Positions 35,288 through 44,456 of a stretch of 64,000 nucleotides of DNA are shown one piece after another. The first letter of the stretch is position 1. Each line of letters begins with the position of its first letter. The stretch is from the NCBI GenBank assembly GCA_034933285.1, contig JAYFNT010000011.1, forward strand, positions 75,491 through 139,490, in the 5' to 3' direction. The notes under the pieces are model-generated. The model did not search any database and was not told the DNA's origin. It saw only the letters and a program-made list of their open reading frames with translations. Position numbers and translations under genes: made by a program. Source of the stretch: RPRC01 sp034933285 (GTDB lineage: Bacteria; Desulfobacterota; Desulfuromonadia; Geobacterales; Geobacteraceae).

Positions 35288-37080
35288 GTCTGATCTTCTC
35301 CGAAGATGAAGTGCTTGAAACGGTTGTAGCCATATGACACAGCCAGCAATAACAGGCCAAGCACGACAAATGAGATTATGCGATAGAAGGTCTGCAGCTC
35401 GGACAGGTCGACCAGAAACACCTTCAACACCGTTGCGCCCAAAAGCAGGATTCCCAGGACGCGGGCGCCCCGGATCCGCCTGAAGATGCCAACCCCCGTC
35501 AAAATGGAGGCATACAGAGCCCAGAGAACCGAGAGGGAAAGCTGGTAGGCGTAATGGGAAGCTTCCCAGGCAAGGAGTTGCGCGGGCGAACGGAAGCGGA
35601 AGAAATCATGAACCTCCACCGACATCAATGCGAGGGACAGAGCTTGGGTAAGGATAAAAGTTATTCCGATCACAAGACGCTCATTTGGCCCAAGCTTTTC
35701 CCGGCAGCGCGACAGGAGGTGCAAGAAGAGATAAAAACCCGCCACGGCACCGGCACAGACCAGGAAGCGGCCGTTGAAAACCGGAACAAAGTGCTCGAAA
35801 GGCTCCAGATAAATGGCAATATCATCGAAAAAACGGAACAAGACAACCAGCCCGAGCAGATAGGCCCCGCGAAGCAGCGCGGGGAAATTCAGCCGGAGCC
35901 CGATCCATCCCAAGGCAACCATTTCAGCCGCCAGGGCAGGCAAAATCCATCGCTGCTCCAGGGCGACAAAAGTCGCTATTACAGTAGTTATCATGGAGAC
36001 AGCCGCATAGGCCGCGGTAGTCAACCGTGATTGCGGGACACAACGTCTCACAAGTTCGGCCAGGCCGATTTCCCACCCGGCGAGGACCAGAGTGAAGGTC
36101 TTCACCGGCCAGGTCGACTTCCAATGCTGTTGCGCGAAAAACGCCAGCAGGAAAAAGGCCGCCGACCCGAAAATTACGATCTGATCGAACTTCGATTCAT
36201 CATTTTTGAAATAAAAGCGGGTTGAAAGGATGTAAAGGTTATAGAAAACAAAAAATACCGCGATGATGCCAAAGGCGAGCCAGCGTTGATCATTGTCAAA
36301 ATATTCGGAAAACCAGCCTGAATACAGCAATGCCGTGCCGAAAAGGGAAGCGGCCACAAGTGACGGCCATTGACGGAAACGGAGCAACAACAGAGTTCCT
36401 ATATCCAGTAACAGGATATAGCCGAACAGGCTTAGCGGCCGATTTTGCCCGGTAGAGAGCATGACCGGCGTGAGAAAACCACCCAGTAAGGCGATAGCAG
36501 CAAGAGAATACGCAGAATATCTTACAGAAAGCGTTATTCCCGTGGTCGTGACCGCCAGCATGCCTGCAGTTGCCAGTGGCGCCGGAATCAGGTGGTAGAG
36601 CGCAAAAGCGGCATACAGGGCCAGGTAAAGCACTGCAAGGCCTCCGCCACTCAGCATCTGGCCGTAAAGTCCCATGTTCCTTTTTTTCCGGAGGTATTCC
36701 CCTGCCCCGATAAACACCGCACCCCAGAAGATCCCGAGCATGACCCGCCCGGTTTCTCCGATCAGTTTGTTGTCAAACGAGTACTTGAGGAAAAAAGCGA
36801 CCCCGATGAGGATGGCCAGCACCCCGATACGGCCGATCCAGCGGGTTCCGATGGCGCTTTCCATTGATATCCCGGCCTGCTTGCCGGGGACACCGCCCTT
36901 TTTGGGCTTGACAAAGGCATGCTCCCGAACTGTGTCAAGTTCCGGCTCACGTAGCATCCCGGGACTTTTTTCCACCCGCGGTTCGCCCTTGAGCTTCGCA
37001 ATCTCGTCTTCAAGCGCCTGAACTCTCTTCATGAGCACATCAATACAGCTGTCGCGCTGTTCATCGGTTCGCATAGGCAT
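35284..37080 (-). CDS. DUF2339-family polytopic membrane protein
   Basis: 598 residues: a short N-terminal coiled coil (QALEDEIAKLKG), a linker, then about 15 predicted membrane helices. This matches DUF2339, a family of unknown function that normally pairs with DUF3999. Start ATG 37080 has GAGG at a 5-base distance; a longer frame to 37113 exists. The stop codon overlaps the next gene by four bases. Confidence 0.85.
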   Translation of the reverse strand: MPMRTDEQRDSCIDVLMKRVQALEDEIAKLKGEPRVEKSPGMLREPELDTVREHAFVKPKKGGVPGKQAGISMESAIGTRWIGRIGVLAILIGVAFFLKYSFDNKLIGETGRVMLGIFWGAVFIGAGEYLRKKRNMGLYGQMLSGGGLAVLYLALYAAFALYHLIPAPLATAGMLAVTTTGITLSVRYSAYSLAAIALLGGFLTPVMLSTGQNRPLSLFGYILLLDIGTLLLLRFRQWPSLVAASLFGTALLYSGWFSEYFDNDQRWLAFGIIAVFFVFYNLYILSTRFYFKNDESKFDQIVIFGSAAFFLLAFFAQQHWKSTWPVKTFTLVLAGWEIGLAELVRRCVPQSRLTTAAYAAVSMITTVIATFVALEQRWILPALAAEMVALGWIGLRLNFPALLRGAYLLGLVVLFRFFDDIAIYLEPFEHFVPVFNGRFLVCAGAVAGFYLFLHLLSRCREKLGPNERLVIGITFILTQALSLALMSVEVHDFFRFRSPAQLLAWEASHYAYQLSLSVLWALYASILTGVGIFRRIRGARVLGILLLGATVLKVFLVDLSELQTFYRIISFVVLGLLLLAVSYGYNRFKHFIFGEDQT

Positions 37081-37368
37081 CGCACCCTCAGGATCATTGT
37101 TTATCCCGCACATTACATTCGCCCGGCGGGAAGGTGGACTTCAGGCAATAACTCCACAGACAAAGCCGGGAAGCTGCGGCAAACGGCAAGATCTTAGAAG
37201 CAACTCAGAATTTATAGCAAGAGGCACTACCAAGAGCAAGGAGAAATTTGGAGCCAAGAATTGACAGCTGGTGGTGGTCTTTTTTCAGATGTTGCACCGG
37301 GTGAACTTCGGCGGACTACCTGAAAATAAAATGGCTGAAGTCTCGCGTTACCCGGGCTTCCAAAGGGG

Positions 37369-37935
37369 GTGGTAGTGTGTGATGTTTTCTGTAAATTGAC
37401 AGACTTCAGACAAGACGTCCATCGAAACATCGTCTCACTCCGTGAGTCACAGGATTTATTCGACGATCTGAGAGACGGCGACCCTGAGTTATCAAGCCTT
37501 GCCATAGGGATTGAAACAAGGGTGGAAGAAAATATACCGAAAGGATTTATCGAGAGGGGATTCCACTACTCTCAGGCAATCGGATATCCATTTGATACAC
37601 AACCCTTCATGGCCTCTCGCTATGGAGATGGTAATTTTGGTGTGTGGTACGGCAGCGTAGAGAGGTTGGTAACTACAATCTTCGAATCGACATATCACAT
37701 GATTCAATACGAATCGAATATTGAAGGACTAAACGAAATCGTGGACCGAGAAAGGGCGGTTAACCTCATTTTTTGCGAGGCAATCTTATTCGACCTTGTA
37801 GGAAAAGAAAAGGCCTTCCCCCAACTGCTATCGAATGATTATTCATTTACACAGTCTATTGGCACCGCTCCAGTCCGGCTGCAAAGCGGTCGACCCTTTT
37901 TTTCAGTGACTCTTGGAATGAACGTTCCTGTCTGA
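37369..37935 (+). pseudogene. Truncated RES-domain (NAD+-degrading toxin) gene
   Basis: 188 codons from GTG 37369 behind AAAGGGG. Residues about 75-165 match the RES family (toxins of RES-Xre systems that degrade NAD+): ASRYGDGNFGVWYGS, then an E-containing helix, RAVNLIFCEAILFDL, and DYSFTQSIG. In intact members this last motif is followed by a segment with a PSAR/GGxN stretch. Here the frame instead runs into the antisense of the 3' end of the next gene (residues about 164-188). The C-terminal part of the fold is therefore missing. No Xre antitoxin gene is adjacent. Probably an inactive remnant. Confidence 0.7.
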
Positions 37936-39418
37936 TCAGCAGTTCGAGAAGCCACCAGGAATGGAGGATCTCTTCGTAAGATCTGTGTTCAGTAAAATCG
38001 ACAGCTTTGTACAGCGTATCGAGCGCTGAAAAATTGCAGGATTCGGTCATCTCCCTCAACGAGTCTTCATATCCTTCCGTATCAAATTTCCCCGGGAAAA
38101 ATTCTTGCAGGACTTTAACCTTGAAACGTGCGTCATCCAGCTTCTGACCAAGCCCGTCATATTCAAAAATCAGATTATGAAATGCGTTCGAGATTACAAC
38201 CTCGAGAAGGTTCAACCGCCGATCCGGGAATTCGTAGTCCGGCGAAGCCATGTTACCTTTCAGCCTCCCTTCATCCTTCAATCTCTGTTCGATAGGAGTG
38301 CCGACATAGGGAAACATTTTCGTGAACCGGATAATGGTCCGGCCGTTTAGGCCGAGGTAGGCAAGAAGATCCAGGTTTTCTCTTACGGTATCAAATGTGC
38401 TGTACGGGTCGAACAACATGAATCCGTATTCATAGTCGATTCCCAGCATTCCCAGTGTCTCGATTGCTTGGTAGATGTCCGTCGTGTGGTAATGCTTGTT
38501 GGCGGTTTTGAGTCCCTTCTCGCTTCCGGATTCGATACCCAGATATACGGTCCTAAGACCGACCGACGCAAGACGTGACAGAGCACCCGCATCTACATCA
38601 TCTACCCGGCAGGATATCCGCCACATGATATTATTGGAGAACTCGCGTTTTTCCAACTCACTGGCAAATTCCTCTATCCACGCCCGTTGTTTCGCCGTCC
38701 TCGTGCCGAGGTTGTCGTCCTTGAAATTGTAGATTCGCGTGCCGCTGTTAAAAAGTTGCTCCATCTCGTCAACAATGTTGACCGGTGACCGCATCCTGTG
38801 CTTTGGCCCTGGGACGTCATGATAGAACTTATGAATACTGCAGAAGCTGCAATTGAAGAAACACCCCCGGCCGGCAATAATGGAGCGGATGTCCAGTCCA
38901 AAAACCCGTTCCACTTTACTGTCGCGGACGGGAAACGGAAGGGAATCGAGCTCGGCTATCAAGGGACGCGGGCGGGAGGATCTGACGGTTCCGTTTTCGC
39001 GGTAGGCGAGTCCGGGGATTGTTTGCCAGAGATCGGGGCTCTCTATCTTGCCATAGAGATCAAGAATGGTTTCTTCGCCTTCATGGCGTACGACGGTATC
39101 CAATCCTTGAACCATCCGCAGCAACTCTTCATAAGCGATGGTCGGGAAGTGCCCCCCGATTGTGAAATGCGACTTAACGCCATTGTCCCGCAAGTATTGA
39201 ATCAAGCGGGCAAAGTCGAAAATCATTCTCTGGAAAATAAGTGAAAAGCCAACGATGCTAGGTAGATCTCTTTGAATCCATGACAAAATTTCTTCTTTAC
39301 TCGTTTTTCCACAGTCAATGATCGCGGCACTGATCCCCATTTTTTCCAGGTAGGCGGCAATCGACCGGATACCGAGGTTTTCTTCACTTTCGTAACCGAC
39401 CAGGAGAATTTCCGACAT
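37856..39418 (-). CDS. B12-binding-domain radical SAM enzyme
   Basis: 520 residues. The N-terminal 130 form a cobalamin-binding-like domain (GFSLIFQRM, FTIGGHFPTIAYEELL). The radical SAM cluster motif is GCFFNCSFC with Cys186, Cys190 and Cys193, followed by a TIM-barrel region. The C-terminal 130 residues are helical and not assigned. B12-radical SAM enzymes methylate or rearrange unactivated carbons in lipids, antibiotics or peptides. The 80-residue gene upstream on the same strand may share its transcript. The 3' end abuts the broken RES gene, so a rearrangement may have clipped either gene. Confidence 0.88.
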   Translation of the reverse strand: MSEILLVGYESEENLGIRSIAAYLEKMGISAAIIDCGKTSKEEILSWIQRDLPSIVGFSLIFQRMIFDFARLIQYLRDNGVKSHFTIGGHFPTIAYEELLRMVQGLDTVVRHEGEETILDLYGKIESPDLWQTIPGLAYRENGTVRSSRPRPLIAELDSLPFPVRDSKVERVFGLDIRSIIAGRGCFFNCSFCSIHKFYHDVPGPKHRMRSPVNIVDEMEQLFNSGTRIYNFKDDNLGTRTAKQRAWIEEFASELEKREFSNNIMWRISCRVDDVDAGALSRLASVGLRTVYLGIESGSEKGLKTANKHYHTTDIYQAIETLGMLGIDYEYGFMLFDPYSTFDTVRENLDLLAYLGLNGRTIIRFTKMFPYVGTPIEQRLKDEGRLKGNMASPDYEFPDRRLNLLEVVISNAFHNLIFEYDGLGQKLDDARFKVKVLQEFFPGKFDTEGYEDSLREMTESCNFSALDTLYKAVDFTEHRSYEEILHSWWLLELLIRQERSFQESLKKRVDRFAAGLERCQ

Positions 39419-39558
39419 AAATTCGCTCGCACAAATACAGGCCCCGCGAAAGCGTCGCGGTTAGCGATACGGTGCGGCAAGCAAGGGTCCCGCCGCACCT
39501 GGGGAAAAGATAACCGACTTGAAATGATTTTTTACACCATTCTTAAAATTGGCGCTTA

Positions 39559-39801
39559 TCACTTTCTTTTTTCGATCATGGTTTTTATTTGGACAAGCCT
39601 CTGTTCCATGGCTGCCAAATCTTCAACCTGCGCTTTCAGGAATTCCTGTTGTCTTTTGACGGCGGTAACCTGTGATTCGATTTGATGGGCAATAATGACT
39701 CGAATCTCTTCTTCTTTCAGGTGCTTAAGGAAATCCGGAGCAGGATCCGCAAATCTCCACCAGAAAGGGTAGTCGCTTATGTGCGTCGGATCTTTAATCA
39801 T
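39559..39801 (-). CDS. Small coiled-coil protein upstream of the B12 radical SAM gene
   Basis: 80 residues. The N-terminus is aromatic and Pro-rich (SDYPFWWRFADPAPDF), followed by a long amphipathic helix (about 25-78) likely to form a coiled coil. No family recognised. GGAG lies 8 bases before ATG 39801. A well-formed promoter with a palindrome precedes it. It could be a partner or a peptide substrate of the downstream enzyme; neither is shown by the sequence. Confidence 0.7.
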   Translation of the reverse strand: MIKDPTHISDYPFWWRFADPAPDFLKHLKEEEIRVIIAHQIESQVTAVKRQQEFLKAQVEDLAAMEQRLVQIKTMIEKRK

Positions 39802-39943
39802 GGCTCATTCTCCTTTCATTGAAAATGCTGTTTTTCGTGCTTGGAACTGATGCTTTCGTCCTTCCGACAAACGGCCAGTTTCCCTCCTTTCTTCAATTTA
39901 TCCATGATTTTCCGAACATGCAGCGGTAATTGTTCGGCACACC

Positions 39944-39987
39944 ATATATTTTTATAAAAATATATAATTATCAATTACACATGTCAA
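39944..39987 (-). promoter_or_regulatory. Sigma-70 promoter overlapped by a perfect 22-bp palindrome
   Basis: Read on the minus strand: TTGACA (39987-39982), 17 bases, TATATT (39964-39959). A 22-base AT-only perfect palindrome, ATATATTTTT and its complement, spans 39944-39965, covering the -10 box. It looks like a repressor operator for the small-protein/B12 radical SAM transcript. The rest of the 478-base gap 39802-40279 has only the glmS terminators and a GGAAACC/GGTTTCC palindrome at 40222-40235. Confidence 0.75.
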
Positions 39988-40145
39988 TCAAGAAAATCAA
40001 CAACAAGAAAATCACTTCTTTGAATCACGTGGAATTTTAACCCGGCATCGCCTCTCAGGTTTGACACTTCTCTGTGTAATATCTTTTGGAATTGCTGGTG
40101 CTTAAAGATCGGGGCGGATCACAGGCAGCGCCATGCACGGCGCAC

Positions 40146-40201
40146 AAATAAAAAGGCCTTTCAGAGCGAAAGGCCTTTCAGTTTGTTCAGGGACAAACTG
40201 A
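40146..40201 (-). terminator. Two tandem hairpins terminating glmS
   Basis: On the minus strand the first hairpin pairs TCAGTTTGT with ACAAACTGA (40193-40201 with 40178-40186). The second pairs AAAGGCCTTTC with GAAAGGCCTTT (40152-40178) and ends in TTTTATTT. Confidence 0.85.
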
Positions 40202-40279
40202 GGAATTCATCATTTTATAAAGGAAACCGGTTTCCAACTTTATTTCAACGATACACAAGCATTCAATCGCTGATCCGCA

Positions 40280-42109
40280 TTATTCCACGGTTACAGATTT
40301 TGCCAAATTCCTCGGCTGATCGACGTCGGTCCCCTTCATGACCGCCACGTGATAGGCGAGAAGCTGGAGCGGTATGGACAGCAGTACCGGCACCAGATCG
40401 CTGCGGCATTCAGGTACTTCTATGGCGACCTCGGCTTTTTTCTTCAGCTCCTCGTCCCCGGCAGTGCAAAGCGCTATGACCCGGCCGCCGCGCGCGATAA
40501 CTTCCTCCATGTTGGAAGCCACTTTTTCGTAGCTTTCCGTGTGCGGGGCGAGCACAACCACCGGCATGTTCTCGTCGATCAGGGCTATCGGCCCATGCTT
40601 CATTTCGCCGGCAGGGTACCCCTCCGCATGGATATAGGAGATCTCCTTCAGCTTCAGGGCGCCCTCCAGGGCAATCGGGTAGTTGATGCCGCGTCCCAGG
40701 TAGAGGAAATCGGAGGCATGCATATAGGTGCGGGCAACCTTCTCCAACAGCGGGTTCAGCTGCAGGGTCTCTTCCATCAGCGCCGGAATGCGCAGGAGAG
40801 AACTGATCATCTCCTTAGCCTGCGCCCTGTCCAGGGTGCCGACGGCGCGACCCAGCCTGATGGTGAGCAGGTAGAGCGCCGTCAACTGGGTTACGAATGC
40901 CTTGGTGGATGCAACGCCGATCTCAGGTCCGGCGTGGGTGTAGATGACACCGTCCGATTCCCGCGCGATGGATGAATCGACCACGTTGCAGATGGACAGG
41001 ATGCGGGCACCCCGCGCCTTGCCCTCCCGCAGTCCGGCAAGGGTATCAGCAGTTTCCCCGGACTGGGAAATGGGGATAATGAGCGTTTTGTCGTGGACTA
41101 TGGGCTTGCGGTAGCGGAACTCCGACGCAATATCCACCTCGACCGGAATGCGGCAGTGCTCCTCTATGAGAAATTTCCCCACCAGGGCCGCATGCCAGGA
41201 AGTGCCGCAGGCGACGATGAAAATCCTGTCAATGGCACGAAGCTGATCATTGGAAAGCCCTACCGTTTCCAGCAGGACATCGCCCTCCTCTTCCAGCAGC
41301 CGGCCGGCAACGGTGTCGCGCACAGCCCTCGGCTGCTCGAAAATCTCCTTGAGCATGAAGTGCTTGTATCCGCCCTTTTCCGCCATGAGGGGGGACCAGT
41401 CGATGTGGCGCGACTTTTTCTCAAGAGCTTTGCCGGCAACCGAGGAGAATGCTGCCTTCCCGTCGCGGAAAACGGCCATTTCCCCGTCCTCCATGAAGAC
41501 CATCTCCCTGGTATGGGAAAGGATCGCCGGAATGTCGGAAGCGACGAAATATTCAGCCGGGTTGAGGCCGACCACCATGGGTGAGCCGTATTTGGCCGCG
41601 ATCAGAACGCCGGGCTCCTTTTCACAGAGGATGCACACTGCATAGGCGCCCTTCAGTTCGGCCAGGGCAAGCCTTACAGCCTTCTCGAAATCAGGAACGG
41701 CCTTGTATTTTTCATCAATGAGGTGTGATATCACCTCAGTGTCGGTCTCGCTTTTGAAAACATGCCCGGATGCTTTCAGCGAATCCTTCAGGCTCAGGTA
41801 GTTTTCGATGATTCCGTTGTGGACCACTATGAAATGCCCGGCCTTGTGGGGATGGGCGTTGGTCTCCGAAGGTCTGCCATGGGTCGCCCAGCGGGTGTGG
41901 CCGATACCGATCTTTCCCCCGAGCGGGTGAGACGCCAGCAACTGCTCGAGATTCACCAGCTTGCCCTCACTCCGGCGGATCTCGCAACTGCAGCCCTGCA
42001 GGGTACAGATCCCCGCGGAGTCATAGCCGCGGTATTCCAGTTTCTTCAGACCGTCAAGTATGATCGGGGTGGCTTCCTGCCCCCCTATGTAAGCTACGAT
42101 TCCGCACAT
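40280..42109 (-). CDS. glmS: Glutamine--fructose-6-phosphate aminotransferase (isomerizing)
   Basis: Makes glucosamine-6-phosphate, the first step to UDP-GlcNAc. 609 residues. The N-terminal glutaminase domain has the nucleophile Cys2 (MCGIVAYIG), and two SIS sugar-isomerase domains follow (CGTSWHA near 300; EISYIHAEGYPAGEMKHGP near 480). The C-terminus DQPRNLAKSVTVE is the conserved family ending. It lies 16 bases downstream of glmU. No glmS ribozyme-like sequence fits in that gap. Confidence 0.97.
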   Translation of the reverse strand: MCGIVAYIGGQEATPIILDGLKKLEYRGYDSAGICTLQGCSCEIRRSEGKLVNLEQLLASHPLGGKIGIGHTRWATHGRPSETNAHPHKAGHFIVVHNGIIENYLSLKDSLKASGHVFKSETDTEVISHLIDEKYKAVPDFEKAVRLALAELKGAYAVCILCEKEPGVLIAAKYGSPMVVGLNPAEYFVASDIPAILSHTREMVFMEDGEMAVFRDGKAAFSSVAGKALEKKSRHIDWSPLMAEKGGYKHFMLKEIFEQPRAVRDTVAGRLLEEEGDVLLETVGLSNDQLRAIDRIFIVACGTSWHAALVGKFLIEEHCRIPVEVDIASEFRYRKPIVHDKTLIIPISQSGETADTLAGLREGKARGARILSICNVVDSSIARESDGVIYTHAGPEIGVASTKAFVTQLTALYLLTIRLGRAVGTLDRAQAKEMISSLLRIPALMEETLQLNPLLEKVARTYMHASDFLYLGRGINYPIALEGALKLKEISYIHAEGYPAGEMKHGPIALIDENMPVVVLAPHTESYEKVASNMEEVIARGGRVIALCTAGDEELKKKAEVAIEVPECRSDLVPVLLSIPLQLLAYHVAVMKGTDVDQPRNLAKSVTVE

Positions 42110-42125
42110 GAATTCACTCCGTTCA

Positions 42126-43526
42126 TTAATCTTGTGTCTTGCGCCTCGTGCCCTGTGCCCGCTCTTTCACCCACCCTTCCTTGTTCACCTGCTGGGAGCG
42201 GGCGATGGCTAGCGAGTCAGGAGGGACATCGCGGGTCACGGTGCTGCCAGCGGCAATAAGCGAGTTGTTGCCCACGGTTACGGGAGCAACGAACTGCACA
42301 TCACTGCCCACGAACACATTGTCGCCGATCACCGTCCTGTGCTTTGACACACCGTCATAATTGCAGGTAATGGTGCCGCAGCCGATATTGACCTCGCTGC
42401 CGATGCTCGCATCCCCCAGGTAGGTGAGGTGGGAAGCCTTGGACCCCTTGCCCATGACAATTTTTTTCGTTTCCACGAAATTGCCGATCTTGACCTCTTC
42501 CAGCAATTCAGTGCCGGGACGGAGATGGGCCATGGGCCCGATGGACACCGAGTCGTGCACCACGGAACCCTCCAGCACGGAACCTGCCTTTACGATAACC
42601 GCGTTGCCGATCCGACATCCACGGATTACTACTGACGGTTCAATGACGCACCCCTCTCCGATCACGCTGTTCCCGGAAACATGCACGTTGGGATGGATGA
42701 CGGTATCGCGGCCGATCAGCGTTCCCGGATCGAGGTAGGCGGTTTTCGGATCACGGAGAGTGGCGCCGTCGCGCATGAAAGCTTCATTGGTCCTTGTTCT
42801 TAGTGCTGCCTCGGCCTCGGCCAGCTGCACACGATCATTTATCCCCATCACTTCCAGGGTATCCGATGCGGGATGGGAAATACATTTAAGCCCTTTATCC
42901 TCAGCCATGCGAATGATATCGGTGAGGTAATACTCTCCCTGTGCATTGTCGCTGGAAAGCCCGGCAACGGCATCGAACAGGAATCCCGACTCGACGCAGT
43001 AGATTCCCGAATTGATTTCCCGGATGGCACGCTGCCCGGCGGTTGCATCCTTCTCCTCGACGATCCCGGTCACGTGGCCGGCTTCGTTCTTGATAATCCG
43101 GCCATAGCCATAGGGATTTTCGACCTCTGTCGTAAGCACCGTAACCGCTGCGCCTTGCCGTGCATGCTGCTGAACCATGCCGTTGAGCGTCTCTTCCTTG
43201 ATAAGCGGCACGTCGCCGCACAAAATCAGCACTCTTCCGTGGAAATCACTGAGCAGGGGAGCGGCGCAGGCCACCGCATGTCCGGTGCCGTTCTGTTCGG
43301 CCTGGACGGCGAAAGCTATCCCATCCCGGTCGGAATAGTATGCTTGCACTGTTTCCGCCTGGTGGCCGACGACGATGACAATCCGGGATGCGCCCGCATG
43401 CAGTGCCGCGGTGACCGGATAGGTTATGAGCGGTGCTCCCGCAAGGTGGTGCATGACCTTGACCAGGCCGGACTTCATCCTGGTGCCCTTTCCCGCGGCC
43501 AAAATTATCGCTGCAACGGAATCCAT
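42126..43526 (-). CDS. glmU: Bifunctional UDP-GlcNAc pyrophosphorylase / GlcN-1-P acetyltransferase
   Basis: Performs the last two steps to UDP-GlcNAc. 466 residues. The N-terminal uridylyltransferase has LAAGKGTRMKS (11-21) and CGDVPL. The C-terminal left-handed beta-helix acetyltransferase shows hexapeptide repeats (PNVHVSGNSVIGEGCVIEPS) and NYDGVSKHRT. The gene is in the usual glmU-glmS order. Odd point: the last ten residues (AQGTRRKTQD) are encoded by a heptamer repeat tract, so the C-terminal tail is locus-specific. Confidence 0.97.
   Translation of the reverse strand: MDSVAAIILAAGKGTRMKSGLVKVMHHLAGAPLITYPVTAALHAGASRIVIVVGHQAETVQAYYSDRDGIAFAVQAEQNGTGHAVACAAPLLSDFHGRVLILCGDVPLIKEETLNGMVQQHARQGAAVTVLTTEVENPYGYGRIIKNEAGHVTGIVEEKDATAGQRAIREINSGIYCVESGFLFDAVAGLSSDNAQGEYYLTDIIRMAEDKGLKCISHPASDTLEVMGINDRVQLAEAEAALRTRTNEAFMRDGATLRDPKTAYLDPGTLIGRDTVIHPNVHVSGNSVIGEGCVIEPSVVIRGCRIGNAVIVKAGSVLEGSVVHDSVSIGPMAHLRPGTELLEEVKIGNFVETKKIVMGKGSKASHLTYLGDASIGSEVNIGCGTITCNYDGVSKHRTVIGDNVFVGSDVQFVAPVTVGNNSLIAAGSTVTRDVPPDSLAIARSQQVNKEGWVKERAQGTRRKTQD
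42131..42158 (+). repeat. Heptamer tract encoding the glmU C-terminus
   Basis: Four contiguous units, CTTGTGT, CTTGCGC, CTCGTGC, CCTGTGC, overlapping the last glmU codons. Only the CT arm is present; the opposing arm is missing in the 16-base glmU-glmS gap. Confidence 0.8.
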
Positions 43527-43757
43527 CTATGGTAACCTCCGGGGTAACTGCCTGGTTTTGAAGACGATTAACTCTAAACAACCGGCCCGGTCAAGTCAAG
43601 CGAATTAACCTGCTCTCCCGGCAAGTCATGCATGGGCAAATTTTTCCTTTACAGTGTATCGCGTAAATATTAGGATTCATTACATTCAAACCTTCCTAAA
43701 GTATTTTCGGAATACCGCCGATAGGAAGTTGAGAATTTCATCGTGGACGGAGAAGAC

Positions 43758-44291
43758 GTGGGAATACCCGACGATATCGAACGGTTCGAGAAAGGCCTGA
43801 AGGAACTTACCATCAAGTACGAGCAGTATTTCCTCGGCCTGGAAAAGCGCGAGCCTCTTCGCCTGCTGGAGGAAGTGGAGCGGCTGGCCCGGAAGTACAC
43901 TGTCGCGGCCGTATCCAACACGATGCTCCAGTTCAGGTACAATGCCCTGAAATCACGGCTGTCCAGCTATCGGCAGTACTGGAACCGGACAAACCGCATG
44001 ATCGAGGAAGGCAGGTATTCGCGAGATCGTTTCAAGATGGAGATGAAAAGCCGGAAACCCGCTCCGGTTGCGGATGCAACAGCAGCCCCGGAAGAAGATG
44101 ATATATTCCGCCAGTATCTCGAAGCATGCAAATCGTGCAACCTGCCGATCAGCGGCATCACCAGGGAGACGATTTCAGCATCCCTCGAAAAATTCCGCTC
44201 GGGACTGAGCGATAAATACGAGCCTGACAAGATTGAATTCCGCGTCCAGGTCGAGGGGGGAAAGCCCAAGATTAAAGCACGGCCCAAGTAG
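43758..44291 (+). CDS. MXAN_5187-type conserved protein
   Basis: 177 residues from GTG 43758, which has GGAG five bases upstream; an in-frame GTG at 43743 would add five residues. It is a charged helical protein (IERFEKGLKELTIKYEQYFLGLEK, RFRYNALKSRLSSYRQYWNR-like segments) resembling the MXAN_5187 C-terminal family of delta-proteobacteria. There is no signal peptide. Probably a cytoplasmic partner protein; function unknown. It is divergent from glmU. Confidence 0.8.
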   Translation: MGIPDDIERFEKGLKELTIKYEQYFLGLEKREPLRLLEEVERLARKYTVAAVSNTMLQFRYNALKSRLSSYRQYWNRTNRMIEEGRYSRDRFKMEMKSRKPAPVADATAAPEEDDIFRQYLEACKSCNLPISGITRETISASLEKFRSGLSDKYEPDKIEFRVQVEGGKPKIKARPK

Positions 44292-44456
44292 CTCCCCCGC
44301 TCCACCAATCCCGGCCTCGCCAGACTCGGCTCCTGATCTTCGCGAACACACGCGTGCCCGGAATTTCCCATGCTCGCGGATTTTTCAGCGTCCCCTTTGT
44401 CTTTGTCTTTTTTACTATATACTGACTTGACAGCTACTCATGTCACTGTGCGAACA

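Noticed and set aside
42110..42125. glmS ribozyme upstream of glmS
   Set aside because: The 16-base gap to glmU is far too short and has no ribozyme core.
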